DNA from: Desulfobacteraceae bacterium
Lineage (GTDB): Bacteria > Desulfobacterota > Desulfobacteria > Desulfobacterales > Desulfosalsimonadaceae
NCBI GenBank assembly: GCA_011390465.1
Contig: JAABSH010000011.1
Span: 1-64,000 of the forward strand
Reading direction: 5' to 3'
DNA length: 64,000 nt
The translations under genes were made by a program, and so were the position numbers. Positions 1 to 7,859 of the stretch are shown here, in pieces. Position 1 is the first letter of the stretch. Every line of letters starts with the position of its first letter. The notes beneath the pieces were generated by a model. The model made no database searches. It was not told the DNA's origin and worked only from the letters and a program-made list of their open reading frames with translations.

Positions 1-252
1 CACATCTACCGGAATAATTTCTTGTTCCGTTATAATCAGCTCCAGGGCAATACGGTATGAAATGTTAATGGAAACCGATGACAGCGATTTCAGCCGGCCT
101 TTTAAGGCATGAAGCCGCAGAGAGGGATGGAACGGATTGATTTCAAGCAGTTTAAGTGTTTTTTCATACTGCCCGGTCAAATCCGGATGTTTTTTTAAAA
201 ATTTTGCAGCCTTTTTATTGTACGCATCCGTGTATATAATTTTAAAGGTCAT
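1..252 (-). CDS. RelE/ParE-family toxin (3' end missing)
   Basis: Reading leftward from the ATG at 252, the frame stays open to the window edge, giving about 84 residues of a basic protein that starts MTFKIIYTDAYNKKAAKF. The visible part has the RelE/YafQ pattern: a short strand, a Lys-rich helix (KKAAKFLKKHPDL), then LHALKGRLKSLSSVSINISYR and an end near IIPVDV, just before where the family normally has its catalytic GxHDxVY strand. That part lies outside the window. The ATG overlaps the 3' end of the antitoxin gene by 11 bases, so the two are translationally coupled. Family knowledge says such proteins are ribosome-dependent mRNA endonucleases or gyrase poisons; which one cannot be decided here. 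Confidence 0.8.
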   Translation of the reverse strand, partial: MTFKIIYTDAYNKKAAKFLKKHPDLTGQYEKTLKLLEINPFHPSLRLHALKGRLKSLSSVSINISYRIALELIITEQEIIPVDV

Positions 253-496
253 TGGTTATCCGTTTGATGTGGTCGTCAACGCTTTCGGCTATAAACCTTC
301 CTGCCTTAACATCGGCGCGGGCCTGATTCAACGCGGCTTCCAATTCGCATTCACGCAGATAATTGTAATGTTCCAGGTCCATTACCACCCAGCGTTCCTT
401 GCCCCGGACAGTGATAATTGCTTCTCCGGTTTTTCCGGCGCTTTCTTCGATAGCGGACACGCCTTTTGTTTTCAGGTCATTGGCTGTAATCGTCAT
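242..496 (-). CDS. Phd/YefM-family antitoxin
   Basis: 84 residues. The N-terminal half has the Phd/YefM DNA-binding fold pattern: MTITANDLKTKGVSAIEE, then ITVRGKERWVVMDLEHYNYL, matching the family's short helix, 'g.p.aVlv..d.Y..l' strand and helix. The C-terminal half (about residues 50-84) is a charged helix of the kind that wraps the toxin. A good ribosome site (AAGGAAGG) lies just upstream of the ATG. It comes first in the pair and overlaps the toxin gene, the usual order for Phd-type modules. Its presumed role is to neutralise the toxin and autorepress the operon through the palindrome at 518-539. The assignment rests on sequence pattern and gene arrangement. Confidence 0.85.
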   Translation of the reverse strand: MTITANDLKTKGVSAIEESAGKTGEAIITVRGKERWVVMDLEHYNYLRECELEAALNQARADVKAGRFIAESVDDHIKRITNDL

Positions 497-517
497 GATT
501 GCCTTCCTTAAATCGCA

Positions 518-539
518 TTATTAAAAGTAATATTAATAA
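518..539. promoter_or_regulatory. AT-rich palindrome upstream of antitoxin: putative autoregulatory operator
   Basis: Perfect 7-bp arms TTATTAA (518-524) and TTAATAA (533-539) are separated by 8 bases, about 20 bp upstream of the antitoxin start at 496. Phd-family antitoxins repress their own operon by binding such palindromes, so an operator overlapping the -10 region is a reasonable inference. AT-rich palindromes also arise by chance, so confidence is moderate. Confidence 0.45.
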
Positions 540-593
540 GTCGATTTTAAGATTTTAATTGAATATTGTCAACAGTGCTATCCAGGCATGCGC

Positions 594-757
594 GGTAAAT
601 TTGTTCTGCCTTTTTTAAGGCAGGCACGGTGGCCTGCCCTACGAACCGGTCAAGGTCTCCGGCCTGTGCAGCCTGCCCTACGAACCGGTCAAGGTCTCCG
701 GCCTGTGCAGGGTCGGCCACCGTGCCGACCGGTCAAACTTGAGCCAGGCGGATAAGC
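594..757. repeat. Intergenic palindromic element, left copy flanking the SNF2 gene
   Basis: This non-coding stretch between the antitoxin and SNF2 genes starts with GGTAAATTTGTT (594-605), shared with the element at 56137. It then has a hairpin GGCAGGC-ACGGTG-GCCTGCC, a 39-bp unit present twice in perfect tandem (632-670 and 671-709), the inverted hairpin GGTCGGC-ACGGTG-GCCGACC read on the minus strand, and ends in TTGAGCCAGGCGGATAAGC (739-757). From about 618 to 757 it is an inverted copy of 3521-3622. Only the locus-1 copy carries the 39-bp duplication. No coding potential was seen. Confidence 0.85.
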
Positions 758-844
758 AAAAAACAGAATTGCTTGAATAATGCAGAGAAGCAACGTATTT
801 TCCTCACTAAAAATTTTAAAGAATGTGAAGGAGAAACTTTCCAC

Positions 845-3511
845 GTGAGATTGAACAAAATCCTGACGGTATCGGTCACCCCGGACAGAACCCTTTTGCC
901 GGAGTGGATGGACACGGAAGAAAAAATTTCTGAAAAAACCCAAGAAATTCAAAACACAATTTTCAGCGCATACACAAGAGATGCCGGGTCATGGCTTTTT
1001 TATCTCGGGTTTTCCCGGGAAACCAGCGAACTGTCGGCGTCAATTCGTTATTTTATAAAATTCTCCGGCCTGTTTATTCAAAAACTCAGCCGGATGCCCG
1101 ATCTTGAGGCATTGCGGCACACGGCCCGGGCAAAAATTTCCAGAGATGAGCTGACCCGGCTGGTTGAGACAGCGCCCATGATCCCGGGTGCCGAATATAT
1201 TGACGCCGACATGCTGGCCGGCCTTTGGAAGGAACTCGGCCGGAATTTTTCCGATTTGATTCAGAACCACCCGGACAGTGTGGCATCCTTTTTCAGGGAC
1301 TTGAGTCCGGATGTGCATCTTGCCGGGCGGGTGTTTTTTCATCTGGTGGAAAACAAAGCCGCGGCCCTGCCCTTTGCGTTTATGGCCACCTATTCCACCG
1401 GCATGGGACAAAACGGAAAATCCAGCCATTTGCCGTTAAAAAACGCGCTTCATGAATTTAAAAACGATCAGGACAAACTCCTGGAACTGCTCTCAACGGT
1501 TTATAAATCCGCTGAAAAAAGCGACCGGGTCCGGGAGTTGATTGACACGGGCGAACTGTTTCATCCCCTGGCCTGGGACAGCAGCGAAGCGTATGAATTT
1601 TTAAAGGAAATTCCCCTTTACGAGGCATCCGGTGTGCTGTGCCGGATTCCGGACTGGTGGAAACCGCGATCCGCGGGCGTATCGTTGAACGTGTCCCTGG
1701 GCGACACAAAACCCTTGCTTGCGGGGCTGGACGCGATTGTGGATTTTAATCCGGAAATTCTGCTGGGCCATGCCGTGATTTCGGAGGCGGAAGCACGGCA
1801 AATGCTGGAAACCAGCGAAGGGCTTGCCTTTTTAAAAAACAAATGGGTGCCGGTGGATCATGAAAAATTAAAAAAGGTGATTGACGCCTATGACAATTTA
1901 AAAGACCTGACCGCTGCCGGGCTGAGTCTGCGCGATGCCATGCGCATGCAGCTGAATCCGGAAAAAAACATCAAAGGGCTGGACCCGGATGTGGATATTT
2001 CCGTTTCAAACGGTGAGTGGCTGATGTCTGTTATTGAAAACCTCCAAAATCCCGGCCGGATCGGCAATGTCAAAACCGGCACCGGGTTTGCGGCCCGGCT
2101 GCGGGATTACCAGCAAAAGGGATTAAACTGGCTGTATTTTCTGGACACCCTGAATCTCGGTGCCTGCCTGGCAGATGATATGGGCCTTGGCAAAACCGTT
2201 CAGGTGCTTGCTTTTTTGAGCACATTGAAAAAAAAGCAAAATGCCGGTGCCAGCCTGCTGGTTATACCGGCATCCCTGATTGCCAACTGGAACAGTGAAA
2301 TCTTGAAATTCTTTCCGGATATCCGGTTTGTGACGGCCCATCCCCAATATTGCGGCGCGGACAATCCGGTTGAAGCCATTCCCCAAAACCTTGGCCGGCT
2401 GGATCTTGTGATCACCACCTATGCCATGGTGCAGCGCTATGAGTGGCTGGCGGATCACCTTTGGCATTACGTGATACTGGACGAGGCCCAGGCCATTAAA
2501 AACCCGGGCACCCGGCAGACCCGGGCCGTGAAAAAACTAAAAGCCTGCAACCGCATCATCATGACCGGCACGCCGGTGGAAAACCGCATTTCCGATCTGT
2601 GGTCTCTTTTTGATTTTTTAAACCCCGGCCTGCTTGGCAGTAAAAATGAATTCAAACAATTTTCCAAACAACTGAAAACCGATCCCCAGGGGTATGCCCG
2701 GCTGCGCAGGCTTGTTTCTCCCTATGTATTGCGGCGCCTGAAAACCGACAAAACCGTTATTTCAGACCTGCCCGACAAGGTGGAGATGAAAACCTATGCC
2801 GGGTTAAGCAAAAAACAGGTGGTGCTGTATCAAAAAGCAGTGACGGACCTGAAAAACCTGATTGAAACCACGGACGGCATTCAGCGCAAAGGCGTGGTGC
2901 TGTCTTCCTTGATGAAGTTTAAACAGCTGTGCAATCACCCGGATCAATTCGCCGGCACCGGGCCGTTTAAAGAAGCGGACAGCGGAAAATTCACCCGGCT
3001 CAGGGAAATCTGCGAAACCATTTATGAAAAACGGGAACGGGTGCTTGTTTTTACGCAGTTCAGGGAGATGTGTGACCCTTTGAGCCGCTTTCTGGAAACC
3101 CTTTTTAACCGGCCCGGTCTGGTTTTTCACGGCAGCGTGGCAGTGGGCAAACGAAAAAAGATTATTGATCAGTTTCAGAGCGACGTTTATTATCCGTTTA
3201 TGATTTTGTCCTTAAAAGCCGGCGGCGTGGGCCTGAACCTGACCCGGGCCAGCCATGTGATTCATTTTGACCGGTGGTGGAATCCGGCAGTGGAAAATCA
3301 GGCCACGGACCGGGCTTTTCGCATCGGCCAGAAAAAAAACGTGGTGGTGCACAAATTTGTCACCCGGGGCACCATTGAAGAAAAAATTGATCAAATGCTG
3401 GAAGACAAGCAGCAAATGTCCGACCAGGTGATCTCCGCGTCCGGCGAGTCCATGATTACGGAAATGGATAACAGGGAGTTGATCAAATTGTTTCAATTGT
3501 CATTATCCTGA
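845..3511 (+). CDS. SNF2-family DNA translocase/helicase
   Basis: About 888 residues from the GTG at 845, chosen because AAGGAGA lies 10 bases before it. A TTG at 773 in the same frame would add 24 residues but has no clear ribosome site. The C-terminal half is a full SNF2 motor: motif I DDMGLGKT (about residue 445), DEAQ motif II (about 545), MTGTPVEN motif III (about 573), VFTQFREM, LSLKAGGVGLNLT, and motif VI DRWWNPAVENQATDRAFRIGQ-like near 815. The N-terminal ~400 residues are not a domain I recognise, but their layout resembles the bacterial SNF2/HepA-like proteins that travel with SWIM proteins. It is an ATP-driven double-strand DNA translocase by family. The next gene on the same strand is a SWIM zinc-finger protein, a common bacterial partnership. 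The gene is bracketed by inverted copies of an intergenic element. Confidence 0.9.
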   Translation: MRLNKILTVSVTPDRTLLPEWMDTEEKISEKTQEIQNTIFSAYTRDAGSWLFYLGFSRETSELSASIRYFIKFSGLFIQKLSRMPDLEALRHTARAKISRDELTRLVETAPMIPGAEYIDADMLAGLWKELGRNFSDLIQNHPDSVASFFRDLSPDVHLAGRVFFHLVENKAAALPFAFMATYSTGMGQNGKSSHLPLKNALHEFKNDQDKLLELLSTVYKSAEKSDRVRELIDTGELFHPLAWDSSEAYEFLKEIPLYEASGVLCRIPDWWKPRSAGVSLNVSLGDTKPLLAGLDAIVDFNPEILLGHAVISEAEARQMLETSEGLAFLKNKWVPVDHEKLKKVIDAYDNLKDLTAAGLSLRDAMRMQLNPEKNIKGLDPDVDISVSNGEWLMSVIENLQNPGRIGNVKTGTGFAARLRDYQQKGLNWLYFLDTLNLGACLADDMGLGKTVQVLAFLSTLKKKQNAGASLLVIPASLIANWNSEILKFFPDIRFVTAHPQYCGADNPVEAIPQNLGRLDLVITTYAMVQRYEWLADHLWHYVILDEAQAIKNPGTRQTRAVKKLKACNRIIMTGTPVENRISDLWSLFDFLNPGLLGSKNEFKQFSKQLKTDPQGYARLRRLVSPYVLRRLKTDKTVISDLPDKVEMKTYAGLSKKQVVLYQKAVTDLKNLIETTDGIQRKGVVLSSLMKFKQLCNHPDQFAGTGPFKEADSGKFTRLREICETIYEKRERVLVFTQFREMCDPLSRFLETLFNRPGLVFHGSVAVGKRKKIIDQFQSDVYYPFMILSLKAGGVGLNLTRASHVIHFDRWWNPAVENQATDRAFRIGQKKNVVVHKFVTRGTIEEKIDQMLEDKQQMSDQVISASGESMITEMDNRELIKLFQLSLS

Positions 3512-3520
3512 CGGCTTTCT

Positions 3521-3622
3521 GCTTATCCGTTTGGCTCAAATCAGACCGGTCGGCACGGTGGCCGACCCTACACAGTCCGGAGACTTCGACCGGTTCGCAG
3601 GGCAGGCCACCGTGCCTGCCGG
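3521..3622. repeat. Intergenic palindromic element, right copy (inverted relative to 618-757)
   Basis: It begins GCTTATCCGTTTGGCTCAA (3521-3539) ten bases after the SNF2 stop, then has hairpin GGTCGGC-ACGGTG-GCCGACC and, further on, the oppositely oriented hairpin GGCAGGC-ACGGTG-GCCTGCC read on the minus strand. Reverse-complemented, it aligns along its length with 618-757, apart from the 39-bp duplication there and scattered substitutions. It sits between the SNF2 and SWIM genes and may act as a transcript-end or transcript-stability structure. Confidence 0.85.
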
Positions 3623-3698
3623 AAATAAAATAAGGGTCTTTATTGATTATCAACCTGAATAACCAAATTAAACAACTTAACCAAAGGAAACCCTGCCA

Positions 3699-4805
3699 AT
3701 GAGTTATTATGGTTTTCCCAGATATGTTTCTGTGGCGGAAAAAAAAGCCAGGGCTGAAAAAAAGCGCATTCAGTTAAAAAAGAAAAATCCGGGTATCGCC
3801 CCGATCATCATCCAGGGGCAGGCCCTGGCACAAACCTGGTGGGGGAAAGCCTGGAACACAAATCTTGAAAAATACGCGGACTACAGCAACCGCATCGGCA
3901 GGGGCAGAAGCTATGTGCGCCACGGCGCGGTTCTGGATTTGCAGATCACGCCGGGCAAGGTCACGGCCCTGGTCGACGGATCCAGGGCAAAACCCTATGC
4001 CATTACCGTGACCATTCAACCCATGCCGAAAGAAAACTGGACAGCCATTAAAAAAGCCTGCGCCGGCAAAATGGAGAGCATGCAGCAGCTGATCGCGGGA
4101 AAATTTCCCAAAGAACTGGCAGAAATTTTTACTGCAAAAGGCAGCGGATTGTTTCCCGGGCCGGATGAAATCAATTTTGAATGCAGCTGTCCGGACTGGG
4201 CCTATATGTGCAAGCATGTTGCCGCGACCCTTTACGGCATCGGCGCGCGCCTGGATGATGATCCCCGGCTTTTTTTTCTTTTGCGAAAAGCAGATATTAA
4301 GGATCTGGTTTCTGAAACCCTGAGGGAAAGCACGGATGCGCTGCTTTCCAAAGCGAACAGGAAATCCTCCCGGGTTCTTGAAGACAGTGACGCCTTGTCT
4401 GATCTTTTTGGAATCGACCTGGGGGGACCGGAAAAGTCAGCAGCTCCCCCGGCTCCCCCGGCTCCCCCCAAAAAGAGGCTGAAAAAGCCACCGAAAAAAG
4501 CACCCTCCAAAACAACACAGGGGAAAACAGCGGGTGCGCGGAAATTGCCAAAGCCAAAAACGGCAAAACCCGCACCACCTGCCAAAAAGAAAAAAACTGC
4601 CGCAAAAACCAACGCAAAAACGCCCACTGCCGCGGCCCTGGTTGAAGAGATCATCAAAACACACAAAAAAAGCATTCAGTTTGCCGAAATAACCGCCAAA
4701 TCCGGCTTTGACGATCAAAAAGTAAGAAACATCCTCTACCGCCTGAAAAAACAGGGAAAAATCAGCCTCATCGTCCGGGGCGTTTACCAGGCAGTGGATG
4801 AATAA
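3699..4805 (+). CDS. SWIM zinc-finger protein with basic linker and C-terminal winged helix-like domain
   Basis: 368 residues. The SWIM zinc motif CxC-x6-CxH is at Cys162, Cys164, Cys171 and His173, a DNA- or protein-binding finger known mainly beside SNF2 ATPases in bacteria. The N-terminal part contains WWGKAWNTNLEKYADYSNRIGRGRSYVRHG, the conserved core of bacterial SWIM proteins (given here as a landmark at about residues 48-77). Residues ~245-310 form a low-complexity Pro/Ala/Lys linker resembling a histone-like tail. The last ~55 residues have a compact helix-turn-helix pattern (VEEIIKTHKKSIQFAEI then VRNILYRLKKQGKI), suggesting a winged helix. A ribosome site AAAGGAAA precedes the ATG. 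It follows the SNF2 gene on the same strand and probably works with it on DNA; the cellular role is unknown. Confidence 0.85.
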   Translation: MSYYGFPRYVSVAEKKARAEKKRIQLKKKNPGIAPIIIQGQALAQTWWGKAWNTNLEKYADYSNRIGRGRSYVRHGAVLDLQITPGKVTALVDGSRAKPYAITVTIQPMPKENWTAIKKACAGKMESMQQLIAGKFPKELAEIFTAKGSGLFPGPDEINFECSCPDWAYMCKHVAATLYGIGARLDDDPRLFFLLRKADIKDLVSETLRESTDALLSKANRKSSRVLEDSDALSDLFGIDLGGPEKSAAPPAPPAPPKKRLKKPPKKAPSKTTQGKTAGARKLPKPKTAKPAPPAKKKKTAAKTNAKTPTAAALVEEIIKTHKKSIQFAEITAKSGFDDQKVRNILYRLKKQGKISLIVRGVYQAVDE

Positions 4806-4842
4806 GGCAGCGACGCTGGGCAAAACATTGTCCCGTGCCGCA

Positions 4843-5667
4843 TTATTTCCAGTGGATTGTCGGTTTTTTACGTTCCGGCAGGCGAAAATATCTGGGTTTT
4901 GCATGGCCCAGCATCATGGCATAATGATGAACATGGCCCGCGGGCAGACCCACCGCGTCTTTGAGCGGCTGCCAGGCATGCAGGGCCATGTGGATGATCC
5001 CGGCCCAGCAGGTGCCGATGCCCCGGGGCTGGGCCGCCAGCTCCAGGTAAGACAGGGCCAGGCTCACATCCACCATGCCGCTCACGGCCGCAGCCGGGGC
5101 GGAAGCAATCACCAGGGCCGGCGCATCCCGCAGCACTGCATCCATGCCCATATCCCAGGCCGCGATAATTAAGGGAAAATACGGCGGATAATCCGCGTTG
5201 GGATCATTTTTCAGGGCATACTTCATCCCGTCAACCGCAATGCCGGCGATATCGTGAATTTTTTCCTTATCATTAAACACTGTCCATTCCACCAGCTGGC
5301 TGTTGCCGCCGGTGGGCGCATACCGGGCAATATCGATCAGATGCTGAAGGGTTTTCTGTTCCACGGGCCGGTCTTTGAAAAACCGCACGGACCGCCGGGA
5401 CCGCAGAAACTGGATTGCCTGGTCCTCACTGATGGCCAGATTTTTGTCAATGACCGGACAGGCCTCCAGGGGCACGGGTTCAAGGCTCAGGGCATTGTGA
5501 GGGCAGACCGCGACGCAATGGCCGCAGCGCAGGCAAATCCCCTCACCGCCGGCCACCATCTCCGGAAAGCTGTTCTTGTCCTGCTGATGTAAGATGGCAA
5601 GCGGGCATTCTCCCACGCAGATACCGTCTTTTTTGCATTTGTCCGGGTCGATAATCAAAAATCCCAT
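4843..5667 (-). CDS. Nitroreductase-family flavoprotein with N-terminal ferredoxin domain
   Basis: 274 residues. Residues 1-60 are a two-cluster ferredoxin domain: the first motif is C11-x2-D-x2-C17-x3-C21-P, with Asp at the usual second Cys, and the second is a complete CLRCGHCVAVCP. The rest is an FMN nitroreductase fold: RSRRSVRFFKDRPV at about 90 and RYAPTGGNSQ at about 115 are the classical FMN-binding segments. Such fusions are common in anaerobes and are thought to take electrons from ferredoxin to reduce an unknown small acceptor. An Asp ligand often goes with a labile 3Fe/4Fe cluster. The gene converges with the SWIM gene and has a strong site GAGGTG five bases before its ATG. The substrate cannot be inferred. 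Confidence 0.88.
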   Translation of the reverse strand: MGFLIIDPDKCKKDGICVGECPLAILHQQDKNSFPEMVAGGEGICLRCGHCVAVCPHNALSLEPVPLEACPVIDKNLAISEDQAIQFLRSRRSVRFFKDRPVEQKTLQHLIDIARYAPTGGNSQLVEWTVFNDKEKIHDIAGIAVDGMKYALKNDPNADYPPYFPLIIAAWDMGMDAVLRDAPALVIASAPAAAVSGMVDVSLALSYLELAAQPRGIGTCWAGIIHMALHAWQPLKDAVGLPAGHVHHYAMMLGHAKPRYFRLPERKKPTIHWK

Positions 5668-5713
5668 TTTTCACCTCTTTTTTTTATATGGTTAAATTTA
5701 AAGATAATCAAAA

Positions 5714-6289
5714 TCACAGGGCCTCCAACACAAACCCGAGCCATGCGTCTTTTGAATTCAAAACAGACGCGGTATTGGACGTGTGGCGCACCCGGAACCG
5801 CAGATTTTTGAAAATGTCTTCAAAATCGGATGCCTGCCACAGATAAAAAATTCTGCCGAACCCGTCTGTTGTTTCGCCCTGCCCCTGTTTGAGCGAGATG
5901 TAGAAAATGCCGCCGGGTTTCAGGGCCTTTGCGATATTTTGCAGCACAAACGCCAGCCGGTGGTGGGGAATGTGCACGAGTGCGCCGGAAGCCAGAATCG
6001 CATCAAAAGAAAGCGCGGAAAAATCATATGTTTCAAAATCACCTTCAATGACCCGGCACCCGGAATGGGCCGCGGCCAGCCGGGCCAGGCCCGGGGAGCG
6101 CTCAAAACCGGTGGGGGAAAAGCCCCTGTTTTTGAGCCACAACAGATCCCGCCCGGACCCGCAGCCCATGTCCAGGACAGTGGCATCTTCTGGCAACGCC
6201 CTGGCAAAAGGCATGAGAAAAGATGCCGGATCAACACAAACCGTCCGCCTGAAGTACATGTCACAATTGGCCTGATAAAAATCCGTCAT
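5714..6289 (-). CDS. Class I SAM-dependent methyltransferase
   Basis: 191 residues from the ATG at 6289, which has AAAGG six bases upstream. A TTG at 6307 in frame would add six residues. Motif I is ATVLDMGCGSGRDLLWL, the glycine-rich SAM loop, followed by FSPTGFERSPGLARLA (acidic residue at the end of strand 2, Glu), DAILASGALVHIPH (motif post-I/II) and KPGGIFYISLKQG (motif III). This matches the small UbiE/TehB-like Methyltransf_11/25 group. The substrate is not predictable. It lies 46 bases upstream of the nitroreductase gene on the same strand and may be co-transcribed. Confidence 0.85.
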   Translation of the reverse strand: MTDFYQANCDMYFRRTVCVDPASFLMPFARALPEDATVLDMGCGSGRDLLWLKNRGFSPTGFERSPGLARLAAAHSGCRVIEGDFETYDFSALSFDAILASGALVHIPHHRLAFVLQNIAKALKPGGIFYISLKQGQGETTDGFGRIFYLWQASDFEDIFKNLRFRVRHTSNTASVLNSKDAWLGFVLEAL

Positions 6290-6404
6290 GGGTTGCCTTT
6301 GCTGCAATCAGATCATTGTAAAACCATGATTTAATCAAAGAGCTCTCAAAAATGCTTTTGTTTTTCTCAGTGGTCTCGGTGTTCTCTGTGGTTAAAAAAA
6401 ATTT

Positions 6405-7166
6405 TTAACCAGCCAATTCGTCTATCCGCTGCACCACCTTCGGCAGAATCTCCCCTGCCCGCGCGGTGATCAGCAGATCGCAAACCGCATCATAAGGGGT
6501 TTCGGAAAGGTTCACAATGGCCAGAAACGCGTTATTCCGCCGGGCAATATCCGGCATGGAAGCAGCCGGATGAACAATCAGGGTGGAGCCGACCGCAAGA
6601 AACACATCGCAGGTCTGAGAAGCGGCAAACGCGGCGTTCAGGTCCTGTTCCCGCAGGTTCTGGCCGAAGGAAATGGTATCCGGCTTTAAGTAGCCGCCGC
6701 AGTTGCAGACCGGGGCGCTTTCCCCGTTTTTAATCCGGTCAAGGGTGTCAGCAAGCGGCACAAGTTTTCCGCAGGACATGCAGCGGATGCGGGTGGTGTT
6801 GCCGTGGAGTTCAATGACACGGTCTTCGGGCAGGCCGGCTTTCTGGTGCAGGCCGTCAATGTTCTGGGTGATCACCCGATCCACCAGGCCTTTTTGGTAC
6901 AAATCCGCCACTGCGTAATGGGCCGCGTTGGGCACGGCCCCGGCAAGCTGTTCGCTCAATTCGCATTTCTGCAGCCAGTAACGGATGCGGGCGGCTTCCG
7001 AAGACATGAATTCATCAAAATACACGGGCTTGAATTTGTCCCAGATGCCGCCCTTGCTTCGATAATCGGAAATTCCGCTTTCCGTTGAAATGCCGGCGCC
7101 GGTGAACACGATATTTTTTTTGCCCCGGGCCAGTTTTTCCGCAAGCAGATTGATTTTATTTTTCAT
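6405..7166 (-). CDS. cobB: Sir2-family NAD-dependent protein deacylase (sirtuin)
   Basis: 253 residues. NAD-binding GAGISTESGISDYRSKGGIW is at about 21-40, with Asp-Tyr-Arg where most members have Asp-Phe-Arg. TQNIDGLHQKAG (about 113) and the catalytic His in ELHGN follow. A zinc site is formed by CMSC and CNC (a short CxC second knuckle seen in some archaeal-like sirtuins). LKPDTISFGQ and VGSTLIVHPA complete the Rossmann fold. Family members remove acetyl or other acyl groups from lysines using NAD and commonly regulate acetyl-CoA synthetase. No obvious partner is adjacent. The symbol is given by family only. Confidence 0.9.
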   Translation of the reverse strand: MKNKINLLAEKLARGKKNIVFTGAGISTESGISDYRSKGGIWDKFKPVYFDEFMSSEAARIRYWLQKCELSEQLAGAVPNAAHYAVADLYQKGLVDRVITQNIDGLHQKAGLPEDRVIELHGNTTRIRCMSCGKLVPLADTLDRIKNGESAPVCNCGGYLKPDTISFGQNLREQDLNAAFAASQTCDVFLAVGSTLIVHPAASMPDIARRNNAFLAIVNLSETPYDAVCDLLITARAGEILPKVVQRIDELAG

Positions 7167-7280
7167 GATTCTGTTTCCCTTCTTGAACCTAATTTGATCG
7201 TTTTAAATTTTGAAAAAATTATTTTCCCATTAAATTATGGATGTTGACCAATTTTAAGGCTCAAAATTTAAAACCCTTCG

Positions 7281-7382
7281 GGATTGCCGAGCTTACCGCA
7301 TCTACTGCGTCAAATGCGCTCCCGCATAAGCAATTATAGCGGAAACGCATTTTCCTTGTATATCCGGCAACCTCGACAATCG
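7281..7382. repeat. Long imperfect hairpin in the 308-bp gap 7167-7474
   Basis: The outer arms 7281-7298 (GGATTGCCGAGCTTACCG) and 7365-7382 pair at about 14 of 18 positions. Inside, AATGCGCTCCCGC near 7313 pairs with GCGGAAACGCATT near 7340 at 11 of 13. This nested palindrome resembles dispersed intergenic repeats of Desulfobacterales. It has no other copy in this window. The rest of the gap is AT-rich, with no gene seen. Confidence 0.65.
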
Positions 7383-7474
7383 CTCAATTTAGGTTGAAAT
7401 TACCGCAGATATTTTCTAATTTAGCATAAAACCAACACCTGATAAACAGGGAAAAGCGCAAAAAGGAGCCTGAT

Positions 7475-7708
7475 ATGAGTGAAATCCGGATGACAGCGGA
7501 AGTGCGAACGGATTATGACTGCGAAGCAACGGGAATGCCGGCGGAACGATGGGGAGAAGCGGTTTTCAAAATCGGCGACGAAGAGCTGGTCATGGAAGTG
7601 AGCGTGGAAAAAGACGTGATCGTGGCCCTGATGGCCGGTGACGATGTGGTCTGGAAAGGCACGCTGACCGGATTGAAAGAGATGCTGAAGAATGCGATTA
7701 AAAAATAA
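7475..7708 (+). CDS. Small acidic hypothetical protein (77 aa)
   Basis: 77 residues with an excellent ribosome site (AAAGGAG, 7 bases before ATG), so it is probably real. The sequence alternates beta-strand-like segments (EVRTDYDCEA, GEAVFKIGDEELVMEVSVEKDVIVAL, GDDVVWKGTLTG) and ends in a short basic helix (LKEMLKNAIKK). It has no signal peptide or membrane segment, and I do not recognise the family. It stands alone between a sirtuin and a HicAB module. Sixteen bases after its stop begins a GGTTATCCGCCTGGCTCAA sequence that matches the end of the SNF2-flanking elements. Confidence 0.65.
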   Translation: MSEIRMTAEVRTDYDCEATGMPAERWGEAVFKIGDEELVMEVSVEKDVIVALMAGDDVVWKGTLTGLKEMLKNAIKK

Positions 7709-7712
7709 TCTG

Positions 7713-7732
7713 GGTTATCCGCCTGGCTCAAA
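7713..7732 (+). repeat. Solo copy of the SNF2-flanking element terminus
   Basis: GGTTATCCGCCTGGCTCAA reproduces the outer end of the elements at 739-757 (inverted) and 3521-3539 (direct). No hairpin unit follows, so it is either a remnant or a short motif that such elements use as a border. Confidence 0.6.
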
Positions 7733-7859
7733 TTATTCATGTGGCATTATCTCATGGCCGTTTGTAGTGTGCCCGTGAGGGCATATAATTTAATGCCTTA
7801 CGGCGTCACTGCGAACCAGAGTACCGGGCTTGAACGAAAGGGTTAACCAGATATTCGAA

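Noticed and set aside
632-709. 39-bp tandem repeat considered as a CRISPR remnant
   Set aside because: Only two adjoining copies with no spacer between them; it is an internal duplication of the palindromic element.
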